Assembly: GCA_900491605.1 (NCBI GenBank)
Contig: UESW01003903.1
Coordinates: forward strand, 1,348,223 to 1,412,222
DNA length: 64,000 nucleotides
Origin: Calamus simplicifolius
Taxonomy: Eukaryota > Streptophyta > Magnoliopsida > Arecales > Arecaceae
Reading direction: 5' to 3'
This document shows, one piece after another, positions 45,962-56,560 of the stretch. Under the pieces are notes generated by a model. The model was not told the origin of the DNA and searched no databases. It saw nothing but the letters and a program-made list of their open reading frames with translations. The translations under genes were made by a program, and so were the position numbers. Position 1 is the stretch's first letter. Each line of letters starts with the position of its first letter.

Positions 45962-47527
45962 TGTTGGCCCAGATGGCAACCCAAGAGGGGGGGTGAATTG
46001 GGTTCTTTTAAAAAATTTAGCTCTTTAAAACTAAGTGCTCTGATATGAAAGTGCTTAAGTGCAATGTATAGATAAATGCTAAGCACAAACAACTGAGATA
46101 GAGAGAGACAAAGAGACAAAGCACGACAAACACAAAGGTTTATAGTGGTTCGGTGTATCCAACACCTACATCCACTCTCAAGCTTCACTTGGGTCCACAC
46201 TATAATCCACTTGATTACAGATGAGTTGTTTTACAAGCTCACAACTCAAAACTTGTTGTTTCCCCTAGGATCACAACGAACCCAGCTGATTTTTTCGGGC
46301 TCACCAGCACAAAACCCAACCACAAGCTATCCTTAGCTTGTCCCGAGGTATACTACCTCCACTAATTCAATCCCCTGATTGTATTAGCCAAAACAGTAAT
46401 GAGAAATAGAGTTTTGAATACAAAGTAGCTCCTTAAATGAGCAAATATATGATAAAATAAGCAAAGGTAAGAAAAGCCTGTTTGGAGCGCTTTGGAAGTG
46501 TGCTTTTCTTCTTTTCTTCTTTTCTTCTCTCTTTGAAAGATTGAATCAGGCCTCAGCTCAGATTCTTCACAGAAAATTGTAGTTGAGAAGTAGAGGATTT
46601 TGGGGCTTTTTCTTTCTCTCTTCAAATGTTAGAAATCTCTTGGATTTGATCTTGAGAAGCTTTTGGATTTCTCTTTGAACTCTCTGGGATTGATGGACTT
46701 AAGCTCAGAGTTTTTCCTTTTTGATTTCTCTCCTTTTTGCTCTATATTTCTGTATCTCTCTCTCTTTTTTTTTTTTAACGGACAGATATCCCCTTTTTAT
46801 AGTCTTCAATCCAAGGTTAGGTGAAAATATAGCCGTTATGAGATGCTTGGATGTTTCTACACACAAAAAGAAGTAGCCGTTAGAAGTTAGGTAGAAAAAA
46901 TATTACCGTTAGAGCTGATCTGATATTTTAAAAAATCCGTTCCTGATAGGTTGGAGTCGGCTCCAACTTTTTAGGTGTCGGCTCCAAGTCAGGGTGTCCA
47001 AAAATAGAAACAAAGTTCATTGAGGAGTCGGCTCCAAAAAGTTAAGTGTTGGCTCTGCGCTTTCAGGAGTCGGCTCGACAATTTTGAGGGTGTCGGCTCA
47101 ACAATGTCCACAAAAACACATTCTCTGTATCTCAGATTGGAGTCGACTCGAGAAACTTAGGTGTCGGCTCTGAAACAGTAGGTGTCGACTCCGGAACTCC
47201 AGGTGTCGGCTCTAAAAACTGAAGCAGAAAATACTTCTCTGTATCTCAGGTTGGAGTCAGCTTCGAAACTGTAGGTGTCGACTCCGGACCATGCCAAAAT
47301 TTTAGAAAAGTTTGATACGCCCTGGGGTCAGCTCCTGACTTTTGGGTGTCGACTCTAAGTTCTAAACTTACAAATATTCTTTTCAATTTTGATTCAAAAC
47401 TTATTTTCCTATATCTTTTGACTGACTAAACATTTTTAATGCCTGAAATACTTCGTAAATTTATCGGAAACATAATGAATATACTCATGTCTTTTGTTAA
47501 TCATCAAAATCAATACTTGGGTCAACA
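45962..47527 (-). repeat. Element 3 3' LTR
   Basis: Plus strand starts TGTTGGCCCAGATGG and ends CTTGGGTCAACA. On the minus strand a TATA box, CTATAAAAAGGGGATATC, lies at about 46785-46802. Upstream of it (46930-47360) the U3 is packed with GGAGTCGGCTCC / GGTGTCGGCTCC motifs. Confidence 0.93.
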
Positions 47528-47542
47528 ATCTCCCCCTTTTTT
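47528..47542 (-). other. Polypurine tract of element 3
   Basis: Minus strand AAAAAAGGGGGAGAT immediately before the 3' LTR start TGTTGACCC. Extra G-rich tracts (GGGGGAGCTTCC near 47650 and AAAAAAGGGGGAGAG near 47830) resemble additional tracts. Confidence 0.85.
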
Positions 47543-48085
47543 ATGATGACAAAAACATCGAGTATATGCTTGATTAATCAATAGGAGTTTCAAATCAAAT
47601 TTCACAAGTTTTAAGTTCTCATAGTTGAGCTCCCCCTGAATGAGGAAGCTCCCCCTATGATACTCAATTTAACATCTTCTCTTCCTTTACTATTAAACTC
47701 ATATGATCATATCAAATTACATTTGATGCTTGATACCAATTAAACTTATTTCATCGAAATTATTTGATACCAATTCCTTAAGCTTGCTTGATACCCATTA
47801 CTTAAGCTTGCATATACAATCTTCTCTCCCCCTTTTTTGTAATCAACAAAAAGGTTTTAGAAAAGATTCAAGTTCAAATTAATTTTTCTCAAAGGAACAA
47901 TCAAATTACAAAAATTCAAGTAATTCATTCACAACATTACATTTAATAAAAAGTAAACATTACATTTCAAAAAGACTTTCATTATATCCAACTTCATTAA
48001 ACTTCATTACACCATCAAAATATCAAAACATACTAAATTAAACATCATCTTTTAATAACATCAAAAGAACTTCATTACAACATAA
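47543..48085. other. AT-rich spacer between extra ORF and polypurine tract
   Basis: No coding signal. It contains repeated CTTGATACCAATT and CTTAAGCTTGC motifs near 47720-47820. Confidence 0.55.
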
Positions 48086-49484
48086 TCACAAATGAGTTCT
48101 AAGAAGTCTTTGCAATTCTTCTATAATTTTTCCCATTCCTTCACTTTGAGTTCTGACAAATTCCTTTAGTCTTCTATCAACAAATCCACATGCAGTAACA
48201 ATTTTGTCTTGAAGCTCTACATTGCATTTGGAATAAGTCTTTGAATCTCCTCCAATCTCTTTAAGTTCCTCAAAAATGTGCATGAAATCAGTCTTCAAAG
48301 ATTCTGAAGAAGAACCAAGAGTGGACTCAATCTTGCTGATTCTATCATCCAAGGAATAGAGAGTCCTCTCAAGTTCATAAATCTGCTATCTAACTCAGTC
48401 TTTATCTCTTCCTTTTGAGTACACAATAAACTTTTAAGTTGCTCTAACTGAATATTAGAAAAACCAGCAGAAGGAACAGGCAATGGCACAGGTGCAGAAA
48501 CTGGAGTAGGTGCCGATGGTGGTGATGATATGTTAGGCTCTGGTGATGGATGCCTTACTGATGGACCTGCCTCAGATGGTGCAGTGGCCCTAAAGTCAGC
48601 TACTCTCTCATCCAGATGACCTTTTCTTTCTCATCTACCATCGACTTTCACAAACCCCATTCTATGCACTGTAGCCAAACTATAATAATCAGTGCCTTAG
48701 GTTTTTCAATGGCTCATTCTTAGAAATAACAACTCCTTGACTTTTGAATGCCATTGTCAGGACCATTCCATAAGGCAAGGTCGATCTCCTCCTGCCCCCG
48801 GCCTCAGCCATATACCATATCATCATTCCTGCTAGATTGATTGGCTGACCCATCAAAATACTATCCATAATCACTATGTCTCGCTCTGAGACATACTCAA
48901 ACCTACCAGTTTTAGAAAATAGGATCCTACCACATATATTATGTAACAGTCTAAGCTCAAGAGGCAACTGATTTGCTCTAACTTCCTCAAACTCAGTGAA
49001 GTCTCTACCCAACATCCTTGACAATGCTCCTGCTCTATCACTGTGGTTATTTGCAATCAATCCTACAACAGGGATTTCCAAAAGATTTCCCAAAATTTTA
49101 GATGTGAGATGAATTTTTTTCTTCTAACCATGCTAACTAATCCTCCATCTCCTCTTGATAAATTGAAGTAAAATTCCTTAACTAGAGCCGAATAAGTGGG
49201 TACATCTAAGGAACATACCTTATCCCAACCGAGTTCTTTGATTTGTCTTCCAATAGCAAAACCCTTGGCTTTAAAAAATTTAAAATCAACCTTTCTTCCA
49301 ATGGTAATGATTCGGCCGGCTAGGGTATCAACTTGTGGTGAGGATGGGCTAGGAATGACACTGGAAGTGGATGCGGTTGAACTGGAGGATGATTCTGGAG
49401 AGGGTTCACGCGTCGGACGCTTGCCGTATGTTTTCCCATCGTTACTCTTTCTTCAAACAATGATCCTCTGCGCTTGGGTGCCAT
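48086..49484 (-). pseudogene. Extra ORF after pol in element 3 (putative plant transposon protein domain)
   Basis: Starts at 49484 with MAPKRRGSLFEERVT. After a frameshift in a Ser-rich linker come VDFKFFKAKGFAIGRQIKEL and SALVKEFYFNLSR. Then, in the block 49093-48689, LELRLLHNICGRILFSKTGR, FEYVSERDIVIMDSILMGQP and LPYGMVLTMAF. This resembles the putative plant transposon protein domain (PF20167) often seen in plant retroelement ORFs. A Pro/Ser-rich linker and a predicted coiled coil follow (LKSLLCTQKEEIKTELDSRF; MDDRISKIESTLGSSSESL) to a stop at 48086. The coherent order over about 1.4 kb shows one former protein, now with at least three frameshifts (near 49400, 49100 and 48690) plus one near 48360. 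Its role is unknown; position is that of env-like or accessory ORFs. It has the same orientation as pol. Confidence 0.7.
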
Positions 49485-49499
49485 TGAGTGCTATAGAGA

Positions 49500-49960
49500 G
49501 GCTAATTTAAGAGATTTGGGGTTTTGGGAAAAGTTTGAGAGAGTTTGGGAAAGTTTGAAGTCAATTGAAATGAAAAAAGAAATCGGCTCTGTCCTAAATA
49601 GATAACTTGGGACCACTTGGAGTCAACTCCCGCAAAGCGAGGTGTCAGCTCTAGGTCGCTAACACAGTCAGCGCTCGAAGTGGAGTTGACTCGGAAAAAG
49701 CAGGTGTTGGCTCCAAAGACTCAGATAGAACTGGAGTCGACTTCGATACTAGAGGAGTCGGCTCCAAGACAGTTTCAGAAAAAAAAAGAGAGTTTCAAAC
49801 ATCCGAAACTTGTCAAAATAAAATCAATAAATTTTTGATAAAATCTTTGAAATGTAGAGAATCAAATTGTTCAAATGTCTAGATAAATTATCCTTAAAAT
49901 CATGAAAGAAATTTCAAGAAAATTCATAGAACTCTAGATAATCAATCCTTAGGGGTTTCA
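49500..49960 (-). promoter_or_regulatory. LTR-like repeat block upstream of the extra ORF
   Basis: 49610-49770 contains GGAGTCAACTCC, GGAGTTGACTC, GGAGTCGACTTC and GGAGTCGGCTCC alternating with GTGTCAGCTC or GTGTTGGCTCC, the same motif set as the LTR U3. A short T/C-rich leader then leads to the ATG at 49484. It could be an internal promoter for the extra ORF; this is inference. Confidence 0.45.
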
Positions 49961-49969
49961 AAGTCATTC

Positions 49970-51530
49970 CAAAGGGTCACAAATCCCTAACTCTCCTCTA
50001 AGACAACAAAATCTTTCTTCACTCAAAGGTTTTGTAAATATGTCCGCTAATTGTTCTTCAGTACTAACATAATCAAGGCAAATTTCATTGTTAGCTATAT
50101 GTTCTCTTATAAAGTGATATCTAATTTCAATGTGCTTAGTTCTTGAATGTTGTATAAGATTTTTAGTTAAGTTTATTACACTTATATTATCACATCTAAT
50201 AGGAGTTTTATCAAGTGTTATGCCATAATCTTCAAGTTGTCGCTTAATCCAAAGGATTTGAGCACAACAACTTCCAGCTGCAACATATTTAGCTTCAGCA
50301 GTAATGCAACTGAATTTTGCTTTTTGCTAAACCAAGAGATTAAGTTACTTCTAAAATTGACATGCACCACTTATACTTTTTCTATCTAATTTGCATCCAG
50401 CATAATCAGAATCAGAATAAGCAATCAAATTTAGTGTTGAGTCTCTCGAATACTATAATCCTACATTTTTAGTTCCACTTAGATATCTTAGTATTCTTTT
50501 TACAGCAATTAAATGAGATTCTTTAGGTTCTGATTGAAATCTAGCACATAGACAAACAACAAACATGATATCAGGTCTACTTGCAGTTAAGTAAAGTAGA
50601 GATCTGATCATACCTCTATAATGCTTCTGATCAACTTTCTTACCATCTTCATTTTTGTCTAATTTGCATAAAGGACTCATAGGTGTTCCAAGGGGTTTAA
50701 TTGATTCCATTCCAAACTTCTTGAGAATTTCCTTCGTGTACTTAGTTTGGTTGATGAAAATCCCTTCTTTGCTTTGTTTGATTTGTAGTCCTAGGAAGAA
50801 ATTGAGTTCTCCCATCATGCTCATTTCGAATTCACCCTGCATTAACTTAGCAAATTCTTGACACAAAAGATTGTTAGTAGTACCGAATACAATATCATCT
50901 ACATATATTTGTACTACTAATAAGTCTTTATTTTTTCTTTTCAAAAATAAGGTTTTATCAACATTTCCTCTAGAAAAATTATTTTCAATTATAAATTTAC
51001 TTAACCTATCATACCAAGCTCTAGGTGCTTGTTTTAAACCATATGGTGCTTTGTGTAATTTAAAAACATGGTTTGAAAATTCATGATCTTCAAAACTAGG
51101 TGGTTGTTCTACATAAACTTCCTCATTTATAAAACCATTTAAAAAAGCACTTTTAACATCCATTTGAAATAAATTGATATTCATATGACATGCAAATGTA
51201 AGTAATAGTCTAATTACTTCTAATCTAGCTACAGGTGCAAAGTTTCATCAAAATCTATTCCTTCTTCTTGATTATATCCCTTTGCAACTAATCTAGCTTT
51301 ATTTCTGATTACTATGCCATTTTCATCTAATTTATTCCTAAATACCCATTTAGATCCTATAACTGAATGACCTTTAGGTTTATCAACTAAGGACCATACA
51401 TTATTCTTAGTAAATTGATTTAATTCTTCTTGCATAGCTAGCATCCAATTACTATCTTTTTCAGTTTCTTCAATAGTTTTATGTTCAATTTGAAATACAA
51501 ATGCAAGATGATTATTGATATTTCTCATAG
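49970..51530 (-). pseudogene. Element 3 reverse transcriptase and RNase H
   Basis: RT: NNVWSLVDKPKGHSVIGSKW, FRNKLDENG, RLVAKGYNQEEGIDFDET (51528-51229), then, after a frame change, FQMDVKSAFLNGFINEEVYV, YGLKQAPRAWYDRL and the catalytic YVDD in IYVDDIVFG (51184-50453). RNase H follows with its acidic residues in AYSDSDYAGC, ITAEAKYVAA and IRCDNISVI, and ends near 49970 with ADIFTKPLSEERF. Stops and shifts near 51230, 50450 and 50330 inactivate it. The motifs are the standard RVT_2 copia set. Confidence 0.93.
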
Positions 51531-51985
51531 ATGATCTAGTTCTTACTCCTTGAGATGGATCATATAATCAATTCCTTTAGATGGCCATAGGTATATCTCC
51601 AATATCTAGGAAGATCTACCTTATTATGATTAGTATCAATAACATTAACCCTAGGAGAATCATCATCTTTAGCTTCTTGTTCATGATCTGAAGATACATC
51701 TATATTCAATTTTTAATATCTCTTTCTAGCAAATTGTATCTTCCTCATCATCAATCTTTTCTGAACTTGATGCTAAAGACTCATAAAAAACTATATAAAT
51801 AGATTCTTCTACAATTAAGGATTTCTTGTTAAATACTCTATAGGCTTTACTAGTTGTTGAATATCCTAAGAATATGCCTTCATCAGATTTTGCATCAAAA
51901 TTTTTAAGATTATCTTTACCATTATTATGAATGAAACATTTACAACCAAATGCATGAAAATAACTAATATTGGTTTTCTATTATT
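51531..51985 (-). pseudogene. Element 3 integrase C-terminal region, degraded
   Basis: In broken frames the region reads FGCKCFIHNNGKDNLKNFD and GILRYSTTSKAYRVFNKKS, typical of the segment between the integrase core and RT in copia polyproteins. Several stops are present. Confidence 0.7.
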
Positions 51986-52701
51986 CTATAATTCATAAGG
52001 GGTTTTCTTAAGGATTAGCCTAATTAGGGCTTTATTAAGGATGTAATATGCCATGTTTATAACTTTCACCCAAAAGTATTTTGGTAGGTTGCTTTCACAT
52101 AGCATGGTATGGGCCATGTCCTCTAAAGTTCTATTTTTTCTTTTTACAACTCCATTTTGTTGAGGTGTTCTAGGTGCAGAAAAATTATGATGAATGTCAT
52201 GTTCAATGCAGAAATTTTTGAATAAATGATTTTTAAATTCAGTGACATGATCACTTCTAAGAGACACTATGATGTTGTTTTTCTCATTAGTGACTTTCTT
52301 AAAGAATTTCATGAATTTAGGGAAAGTCTCATCCTTATGAGCCAAAAAAAATACCCAAGCGAATCTAGAATAATCATCTACTATTACAAGACCATATTTC
52401 TTTCCTCCTAGACTAGTGGTTTTAGTAGGTCCAAAAAGGTCCATATGAAGTAGCTCAGTGGTCTAAAAGTGGAAACAATATTTTTAGATTTGAAAGAGTT
52501 TCTAGTTTGTTTTCCAAATTGATATGCATCATAAATTCGGTTATTTTCAAAATCTAACTTTGGAAGTCCTTTAACTAAATTCATTCTAATTAATTTTAAA
52601 ATCAAGTGTGTGCTTGCATGACCTAATCTACGATGCCATAGCCATCCAATCTCATTAATATTAGCATTATCAGCAACTAAGCAATGATTACTAGTAGACA
52701 A
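51986..52701 (-). pseudogene. Element 3 integrase
   Basis: The pre-integrase zinc domain reads WLWHRRLGHASTHLILKL, though the later Cys pair is altered (AYQFGKQTR where CxxC is normal). The core begins MDLFGPTKTTSLGGKKYGLV with the first Asp, then RSDHVTEFKNH with the second. The third acidic position reads PQQNGVVKRKNRTL, where copia integrases have Glu before RKNRTL; here it is Lys. A frame break separates the two parts near 52445. The enzyme could not have been catalytic. Confidence 0.9.
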
Positions 52702-52715
52702 ATTGTCTAAATCAA

Positions 52716-53087
52716 TTAAGTATACATTGTCATTTCTATTTTCAGTAAATGTAATGCTATTGTTAATGGGATTAGAAACAGTACAGATAGAAGCTTCAAA
52801 TGAAACTTTGAAACTTTATCACACAATTGGCTAATGCTAATCAAATTATGTTTTAAACCATCTACATATAAAACATTTTCTATAAAAATGAAGGAAGTTA
52901 TTTGAATTTTACCAAATCCCATAATTTGGCCTTTGCCATTATCTCCAAATGTAACAACTCCTCCTCTCTTATCTTCAAGGGAGATGAATTGATCCTTGTC
53001 ACCCGTCATGTACCTTGAGCAGCCGCTATCAAGATACCACTTATGTTTTGATCTTTTGACCACAAGACACTCCTGCAAGATGATCAA
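52716..53087 (-). pseudogene. Element 3 protease
   Basis: WYLDSGCSRYMTGD holds the aspartic active site, followed by VTFGDNGKGQIMGFGKI and LYVDGLKHNLISISQLCD. These are standard for copia protease. A frameshift after SQLCDKV disrupts the link to integrase. Confidence 0.9.
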
Positions 53088-54722
53088 ATCTTATGTTTAG
53101 GTACCCAAGCTTTCTTGGGTCCTTCATGGTTAGTAGTGATAAAAATTGTTCCTTTTGGAACCCATATTTTCTTTCCTTTTATATTTAAATTCTTATTAAT
53201 TTTTCTAAAATTGCATTCATAAGCTTTATGTCCTTTCTTGTTACAGCGATAACATGAAACATCATTTTTATCTTGTTTCTTTATAAAGAAATTCTTAACA
53301 AACTTTTGTTTCTTGTTAGGCCTATAACCTAATCCAGCTTTATCAAATACACCTCTTTGATTACTCAATAGCAAGTTAAGTTTTTCAGAGCTATATGTAA
53401 ATTTATCAACTATATTTTTATATTTATCAACTTCTTTCTTTAAACTAATATTTTCATTAGAAATTGATTCTTTTTTTTTGATAAATTTTTATTTTCAGAT
53501 TTCAGTTCTTCAACTTCATGAGTTAGTTTATCCTTTTCTTTGTCAAAATTTAAATTATCATTTTTCAAAGATTTGCTTTTCTTTTTCAAAACCTTAAAAT
53601 CACTTACTAATTCATTAAATGCATCAAACAATTCATCAAAGGTAAATTATGAGTTTCGGTACTTACCTTATCGTCATTTGCCATAAAGCAAATGTTTGCA
53701 ACTTCTTTTCGTTCCTCCTCAGAAGAGGATTCTTCGTTGTCGCTCTATGTTGCAATATAAGCCTTCTTTTTCTTTTTGTAGGCTTTTTTTAATTAAGGAC
53801 AGTCATATCTAAAGTGCCCCGGTTTCTTACATTCATAACATATGAGGGGTCTTTCTCTTTGTCCTTGTCCTTCTCTTTTTCTTTTTCACCTTCCATTTTT
53901 ATTCCATACTTTTTCTTGTGGAAGGGTCTCCTTCTTTGCATAAATTTTCTAAACTTCTTTGCAAGAAGGGCTATCTCATCATCTTCCTCTTCTTCCTCAC
54001 TGCTGCTTGTTTCCTTTTCTGCAGCTTTAAGGGCAATCATTTTCTTCTTTTTGACTTCTTCCTCTTGATGTTGCTTCATGGTCAGTTAATGGGTCATCAA
54101 TGATCCAAGTAGCTCTTCCAAAGGTAATGTATTTAAATCTTTGGCTTCTTGGATGACAGTTACTTTGCTTCCCATGATCTTGGAAGAGACTTAAGAATTT
54201 TACGCACCAAATCAGAATCAGTATAAGTCTTACCAAGACTTTTTAGACCATTTACAATATCAGTGAATCTAGTGTACATGCATGTGATATTTTAGTTTGT
54301 TCCATGCTAAACAATTCATATTTGTGCACTAAGATATTAATTTTAGACTCTTTAACTTTATTAGTACCCTCATGGGTAACTTCTAGTCTATCCCAAATTT
54401 CTTTTGCAGAAATACATGTAGAAATTCTATTAAATTCATTAGCATCTAAAGCATAATATAAAACATTCATGGCTTTTGCATTAAGTTGAGCTATTTTCCT
54501 ATCATTCTCATTCCAATCCCTTTCGAGTTTAGGAACTATTGAACCATCTACTATGTGTGGGTGTACTAGGTCCATTAGTGATTACACTCCATAGTTCATA
54601 ATCTAAAGCTTGAATAAAAATTTCATTCTAGCTTTCCAATAAGAATAATTTGAACCATTAAATAAATGAGGTCTATTTGTGGATTGACCTTCAGCAAATG
54701 AAGATCCAGCTCGAGCTGCCAT
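53088..54722 (-). pseudogene. Element 3 gag
   Basis: Starts at 54722 with MAARAGSSFAEGQSTNRPHL, FNGSNYSYWKARM. The UBN2-type gag body is in 54575-54252 and 54236-54027. A Glu/Lys-rich region precedes the first zinc knuckle CYECKKPGHFRYDC (about 53840-53795). A coiled-coil segment (LKKKSKSLKNDNLNFDKEKD) follows, and a second knuckle CYRCNKKGHKAYEC lies at about 53265-53220. Frames break near 54610, 54260, 54080 and 53790. Gag packages the RNA. Two knuckles separated by a coiled coil are unusual but occur in larger copia families. Confidence 0.88.
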
Positions 54723-54770
54723 TTGGATCTTTAACTCTTGATCATTGGATCAAATAAAAAATGAGTACTT

Positions 54771-54782
54771 GCTCTGATACCA
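54771..54782 (-). other. Primer binding site of element 3 (initiator tRNA-Met)
   Basis: Minus strand TGGTATCAGAGC two bases after the 5' LTR end, the classical plant copia primer site. Confidence 0.93.
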
Positions 54783-54784
54783 AT

Positions 54785-56345
54785 TGTTGGCCCAGATGGC
54801 AACCCAAGAGGGGGGGTGAATTGGGTTCTTTTAAAAAATTTAGCTTTTTAAAACTAAGTGCTCTGATATGAAAGTGCTTAAGTGCAATGTATAGATAAAT
54901 GCCAAGCACAAACAACTGTGATAGAGAGAGACAAAGAGACAAAGCACGATAAACACAAAGGTTTTATAGTGGTTCGGTGTATCCAACACCTACATCCACT
55001 CCCAAGCTTCACTTGGGTCCACACTATAATCCACTTGATTACAGCTAAGTTGTTTTATAAGCTCACAACTCAAAATTGTTGTTTCCCCCGGGATCACAAC
55101 GAACCCAACTGGTTTTTCTGAGCTCACCAGCACAAAACCCAACCACAAGCTATCCTTAGCTTGTCCCGAGGTATACTACCTCCACTAATTTAATCCCCTG
55201 ATTGAATTAGCCAAAAACAGTAATGAGAAATAGAGTTTTGAATACAAAGCAGCTCCTCAAATGAGCAAATATACGATAAAATAAGCAAAGGTAAGAAAAG
55301 TCTGTTTGGAGCGATTTGAAAGTGTGCTTTTCTTCTTTTTCTCTTCTCCTTTGAAAGATTGAATCAGGCCTCAGCTCAGATTCTTCACAGAAAATCATAG
55401 TTGAGAAGTAGAGGATTTTGGGGCTTTTTCTTTCTCTCTTCAAATGTTGGAAATCTTTTGGATTTGATCTTGAGAAGCTTTTGGATTTCTCTTTAAACTC
55501 TCTGGGATTGATGGACTTAAGCTCAGAGTTTTTCCTTTTTGATTTATCTCCTTTTTGCTCTATATTTTGTATCTCTCTCTCTCTCTTTTTTAAACGGACA
55601 GATATCCCCTTTTTATAGTCTTCAATCCAAGGTTAAGTGAAAATATAGCCGTTATGAGATGCTTGGATGTTTCTATATATAAAAAGAAATAGTCGTAAGA
55701 AGTTAGGTAGAAAAATATTACCGTTGGAGTTGATCTGACATTTTAAAAAATTCATTCCTGATAGGCTGGAGTCGGCTCCAACTTTTCAAGTGTCGGCTCC
55801 AAGTCGGGGTGTCCAAAAATAGTAACAAAAGTTTATTGAGGAGTCGGCTCCGAAAAGGTTAAGTGTCGGCTCTGCGCTTTTGGGAGTCGGCTCGACGATT
55901 TCGAGGGTGTCGGCTCCAATAACGTCCATAAAAACACATTCTCTGTATCTCAGATTGGAGTTGACTCCAGAAACTCAGGTGTCGGCTCCGAAACAGTAGA
56001 TGTCGACTCCGGAACTCTAGGTGTCGACTCCGAAAACTGAAGCAGAAAATACTTCTCTGTATCTCAGGTTGGAGTCGGGTCCGAAACTATAGGTGTCGAC
56101 TCGGACCGTGCCAAAATTTTAGAAAAGTTCTGATACGCCCTGGGGTCGGCTCCTAACTGTTTGGGTGTCGACTCTAAGTTCTGAACTTACAAATATTCTT
56201 TTCAATTTTGATTCAAAACTTATTTCCCTATACCTTTTGACTGACTAAACATTTTTAATGCCTGAAACACTTCATAAATTTATCAGAAACATAATGAATA
56301 TACTCACATCTTTTGTTAATATCAAAATCAATACTTGGGTCAACA
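54785..56345 (-). repeat. Element 3 5' LTR
   Basis: 1561 bp, colinear with 45962-47527. The GGAGTCGGCTCC motif cluster is at about 55760-56180, upstream of TATA (minus CTATAAAAAGGGGATATC, about 55603-55620). Confidence 0.93.
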
Positions 56346-56350
56346 ATGAG
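56346..56350. other. Target-site duplication of the copia element, right
   Basis: ATGAG, pairing with 45957-45961. Confidence 0.92.
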
Positions 56351-56480
56351 TTTTATGCAAAGATGTTGAAGAGGACGATACACTAGCTGATTATGACAGT
56401 GAGGGATCTATACATAGTTCTAATATGGAGGATGACGAAGACAATGGCATATTAGTGATGACAGTGATTAATTTGGTAGC
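56346..56480 (+). pseudogene. CACTA transposase, C-terminal end after the copia
   Basis: Starts with the second ATGAG duplication and continues DVEEDDTLADYDSEGSIHSS and NMEDDEDNGILV before a stop. The acidic tail is common at the end of CACTA transposases. Joined to 45956, it shows the copia split this exon. Confidence 0.7.
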
Positions 56481-56560
56481 ATTCATTTTTTTTACTTATT
56501 ACAACTATATGTTCTTATATTTCTTATTTATTAATTCTAGTTTGTATGTTTGTTTGCAGA

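Larger units (their letters stand above)
45962..56345 (-). mobile_element. Element 3: Ty1/copia retrotransposon with extra 3' ORF
   Basis: 10.4 kb, minus strand, with LTRs of 1566 and 1561 bp, a primer site for initiator tRNA-Met, a polypurine tract and the ATGAG duplication. Domain order is gag, protease, integrase, RT, RNase H, which is the copia order. An additional sense ORF lies between RNase H and the 3' LTR. The long LTRs, the AAAAGGGGGAGAT tract and the extra ORF suggest the SIRE/Maximus group, which is an inference. In the first 350 bp I count roughly 15 LTR differences (about 4-5%), so it is neither new nor ancient. Several frameshifts make it inactive. Confidence 0.92.
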
